Source: an uncultured Candidatus Melainabacteria bacterium (GTDB lineage Bacteria > Cyanobacteriota > Vampirovibrionia > Gastranaerophilales > Gastranaerophilaceae). From it: a DNA stretch of 16,463 bases. This document shows positions 15,411-16,463 of this stretch, one piece after another. The first letter of the stretch is position 1; each line of letters begins with the position of its first letter. The notes under the pieces were generated by a model. The model worked only from the letters and a program-made list of their open reading frames with translations. It searched no databases and had not been told where the DNA came from. The DNA lies in contig CAKUZO010000040.1 in the NCBI GenBank assembly GCA_934717895.1, forward strand, positions 1-16,463, given 5' to 3'. A program made the translations under genes and the position numbers.

Positions 15411-15440
15411 ATTATAAACTATTACATTTATTATTGTCAA
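15411..15440 (-). promoter_or_regulatory. Promoter of the pilin-like gene
   Basis: On the minus strand TTGACA (15435-15440), an 18-base spacer and TATAAT (15411-15416) give two perfect consensus hexamers. The start site would be near 15404, leaving about 38 bases of 5' leader. Confidence 0.8.
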
Positions 15441-15458
15441 TTGAATTAAACGGATTTG

Positions 15459-15488
15459 TTGAAAATAATTTACTATATGACATTATAA
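15459..15488 (+). promoter_or_regulatory. Probable promoter placing transcription at or near an ATG
   Basis: TTGAAA (15459-15464), an 18-base spacer and TTATAA (15483-15488) put the expected transcription start at about 15494, on the start codon of the next gene. It is divergent from the pilin promoter. Confidence 0.45.
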
Positions 15489-15492
15489 ATTT

Positions 15493-15699
15493 ATGAGAAT
15501 AGTTACTGAGCTAAAAGAAGTTCTTTATCAAAAAGGGTTGAATTTGAAATTTGTTGCTGAAAGGTTGGAACAAAAATTGGGGAAACCTTACTCGCTTGCA
15601 AATTTATCGAACAAGCTTCGGAATGAAACTATTACTTACAGGGAAATGAAACTTATTGCAGAAATTATTGGTTGTAAATTGGAATTAAGAAACGATTAA
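15493..15699 (+). CDS. Small HTH (XRE-like) protein
   Basis: This 68-aa protein is made almost wholly of one helix-turn-helix domain: LKFVAERLEQKLG is the first helix pair, SLANLSNKLRNE the recognition region and REMKLIAEIIGCKLEL the closing helices. It resembles short XRE-type regulators of around 65-75 aa found in Firmicutes and related gut bacteria. No Shine-Dalgarno sequence lies before ATG 15493, and the promoter-like hexamers sit so close that the mRNA may be leaderless. It lies between two host genes, and a regulatory target is not evident. Confidence 0.75.
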   Translation: MRIVTELKEVLYQKGLNLKFVAERLEQKLGKPYSLANLSNKLRNETITYREMKLIAEIIGCKLELRND

Positions 15700-15750
15700 G
15701 TCTCTTTTATTTTAATATCTGCTAACAATAAAAATGCTTTTGTCTAAAAA

Positions 15751-15779
15751 TTGACAATTCGGTTACGTTTATTTATAAT
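15751..15779 (+). promoter_or_regulatory. Consensus promoter of the 83-aa gene/yceD operon
   Basis: TTGACA (15751-15756), 17 bases, TATAAT (15774-15779): a full-consensus vegetative promoter. It implies strong constitutive expression of the downstream operon. Confidence 0.9.
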
Positions 15780-15805
15780 TGTAATTATTAAAGAAGGAGT
15801 GTGAA

Positions 15806-16057
15806 ATGGCACAACAATTCAACCCACAAAATATTAAAAAAAGAACTTCGGTTTTGGTATTTTTGAAAGGCGCTGCGGCTCCTTTGGTGCTTTATGTTGA
15901 AAAACCGGAAGATCTTTATGCAGAATTACAACAAGCAATGAGAAGTGCAACAGCTACTTTGATTGAAAGAGAAACACAAGGACCGTTGAAAAAAGTTTGC
16001 TTTATCTCTAATCAAATTGCCTCTCTTGCAATACAGGAAGAACAATACGTAGGATAA
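15806..16057 (+). CDS. Conserved-looking 83-aa protein of unknown function
   Basis: I do not recognise a named family. The protein is soluble and alternates strands and a helix: SVLVFLKGAAAPLVLYVE (15-32) reads as two beta strands, PEDLYAELQQAMRSAT (34-49) as a helix, then TLIERETQGPLKKVCFISNQIASLAIQ as further strands. This suggests a compact single domain. AAGGAGTGTGAAATG is a strong ribosome binding site. The stop overlaps the next start by one base (TAATG), so it is translationally coupled to yceD. The perfect promoter and position before a ribosome-linked gene suggest a housekeeping role. Confidence 0.8.
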   Translation: MAQQFNPQNIKKRTSVLVFLKGAAAPLVLYVEKPEDLYAELQQAMRSATATLIERETQGPLKKVCFISNQIASLAIQEEQYVG

Positions 16058-16463
16058 TGGATAACAAAATTTCAATTGAAGAATTAGAAAATACAAGCTC
16101 TAAAACCATTGATTTTCATTTTGAGGAAAAAATCGACGGTTTGAATTGTGTTACTCCAATTATCGCAGCTTTAGAAATAAAATCGCTCGGTGAGTTTATT
16201 GAAGTTTGTGGAAATGTTAAGGGAACTGTTAAGCTTGAATGCGATTTGTGTCTGAAAGAATTTGATTATGAACTGGATTTTCAGCTAGATGAAATGTTTG
16301 CGAAAAACGCTCTATTAGAAGATTACGGGCAAGAATTCGAACTCAAAGATGGACAGTTTGTAACGGATCTTGATGGCGCCGACGAGATTGATATTTATGA
16401 CTTATTGTATCAATCTGTAATATTAAATTTACCAAATAAAAAAGTTTGTGGTATAAATTGTAA
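16057..16463 (+). CDS. yceD: YceD/DUF177 family protein, 3' end off the window
   Basis: The 135 codons present read as a DUF177 protein, a family linked to 23S rRNA accumulation and normally encoded just before rpmF (ribosomal protein L32). C62-DL-C65 followed by an acidic hydrophobic stretch is the family's central CxxC motif. DIYDLLYQSVILNLPNKKVC (112-131) leads into the second cysteine pair (C131, C135) that typically reads C..xC. The frame is open to the last base. It starts with ATG overlapping the upstream stop (TAATG). I would expect rpmF next, outside the window. Confidence 0.85.
   Translation, partial: MDNKISIEELENTSSKTIDFHFEEKIDGLNCVTPIIAALEIKSLGEFIEVCGNVKGTVKLECDLCLKEFDYELDFQLDEMFAKNALLEDYGQEFELKDGQFVTDLDGADEIDIYDLLYQSVILNLPNKKVCGINC

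Overview
The window is AT-rich bacterial DNA read with the standard code. The best guess for the host is a gut member of Candidatus Gastranaerophilales/Vampirovibrionia (non-photosynthetic Cyanobacteria relatives). This rests on the low GC, a large pseudopilin-like protein with the N-terminus AFTLAEVLITLGIIGIVAA, and the general character of the core genes at the right edge. It is inference, not proof.

Positions 1-6614 hold the tail of an unknown upstream gene, an inverted-repeat-rich leader, and a tightly coupled two-gene defence locus. The first gene is a PLD-nuclease/SNF2-like helicase (239-3439). The second is an Eco57I-class adenine-specific DNA methyltransferase with its own TaqI-like target-recognition region (3432-6614). 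Together they hold every activity of an ATP-dependent restriction-modification enzyme: nuclease, motor, methylase and specificity. A two-TM membrane protein of unknown function (6673-7614) follows on the same strand. A secreted YD-repeat protein (7649-8068, minus) converges on it.

Positions 8256-12680 are a minus-strand Mu/Tn7-type transposition module. In transcription order it contains a small HTH protein, a DDE transposase (D189, D256, E302), a MuB/TnsC-like AAA+ ATPase, a winged-helix plus SAM-like protein resembling only the DNA-binding half of a tyrosine recombinase, and a DUF1643 protein. A cluster of GTGCAAGT-type repeats in both orientations (12461-12670) ends at a TGT/ACA-type terminus near 12680. 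That point is 33 bases from the 3' CCA of tRNA-Glu(CTC). The module reads away from this end and no second end is visible, so the other end probably lies left of the window. If so, the restriction locus and the genes around it are cargo. The HTH gene and the transposase gene share a duplicated promoter/operator block, which suggests one regulator controls both.

Positions 12714-16463 look like ordinary host chromosome with visibly higher GC: tRNA-Glu, an HSL-family alpha/beta hydrolase, tRNA-Ser(TGA) with a consensus promoter and terminator, a pseudopilin-like protein (minus), a short HTH protein with a possible leaderless mRNA, and a consensus promoter driving an unknown 83-aa protein coupled to yceD (DUF177), which runs off the right edge.
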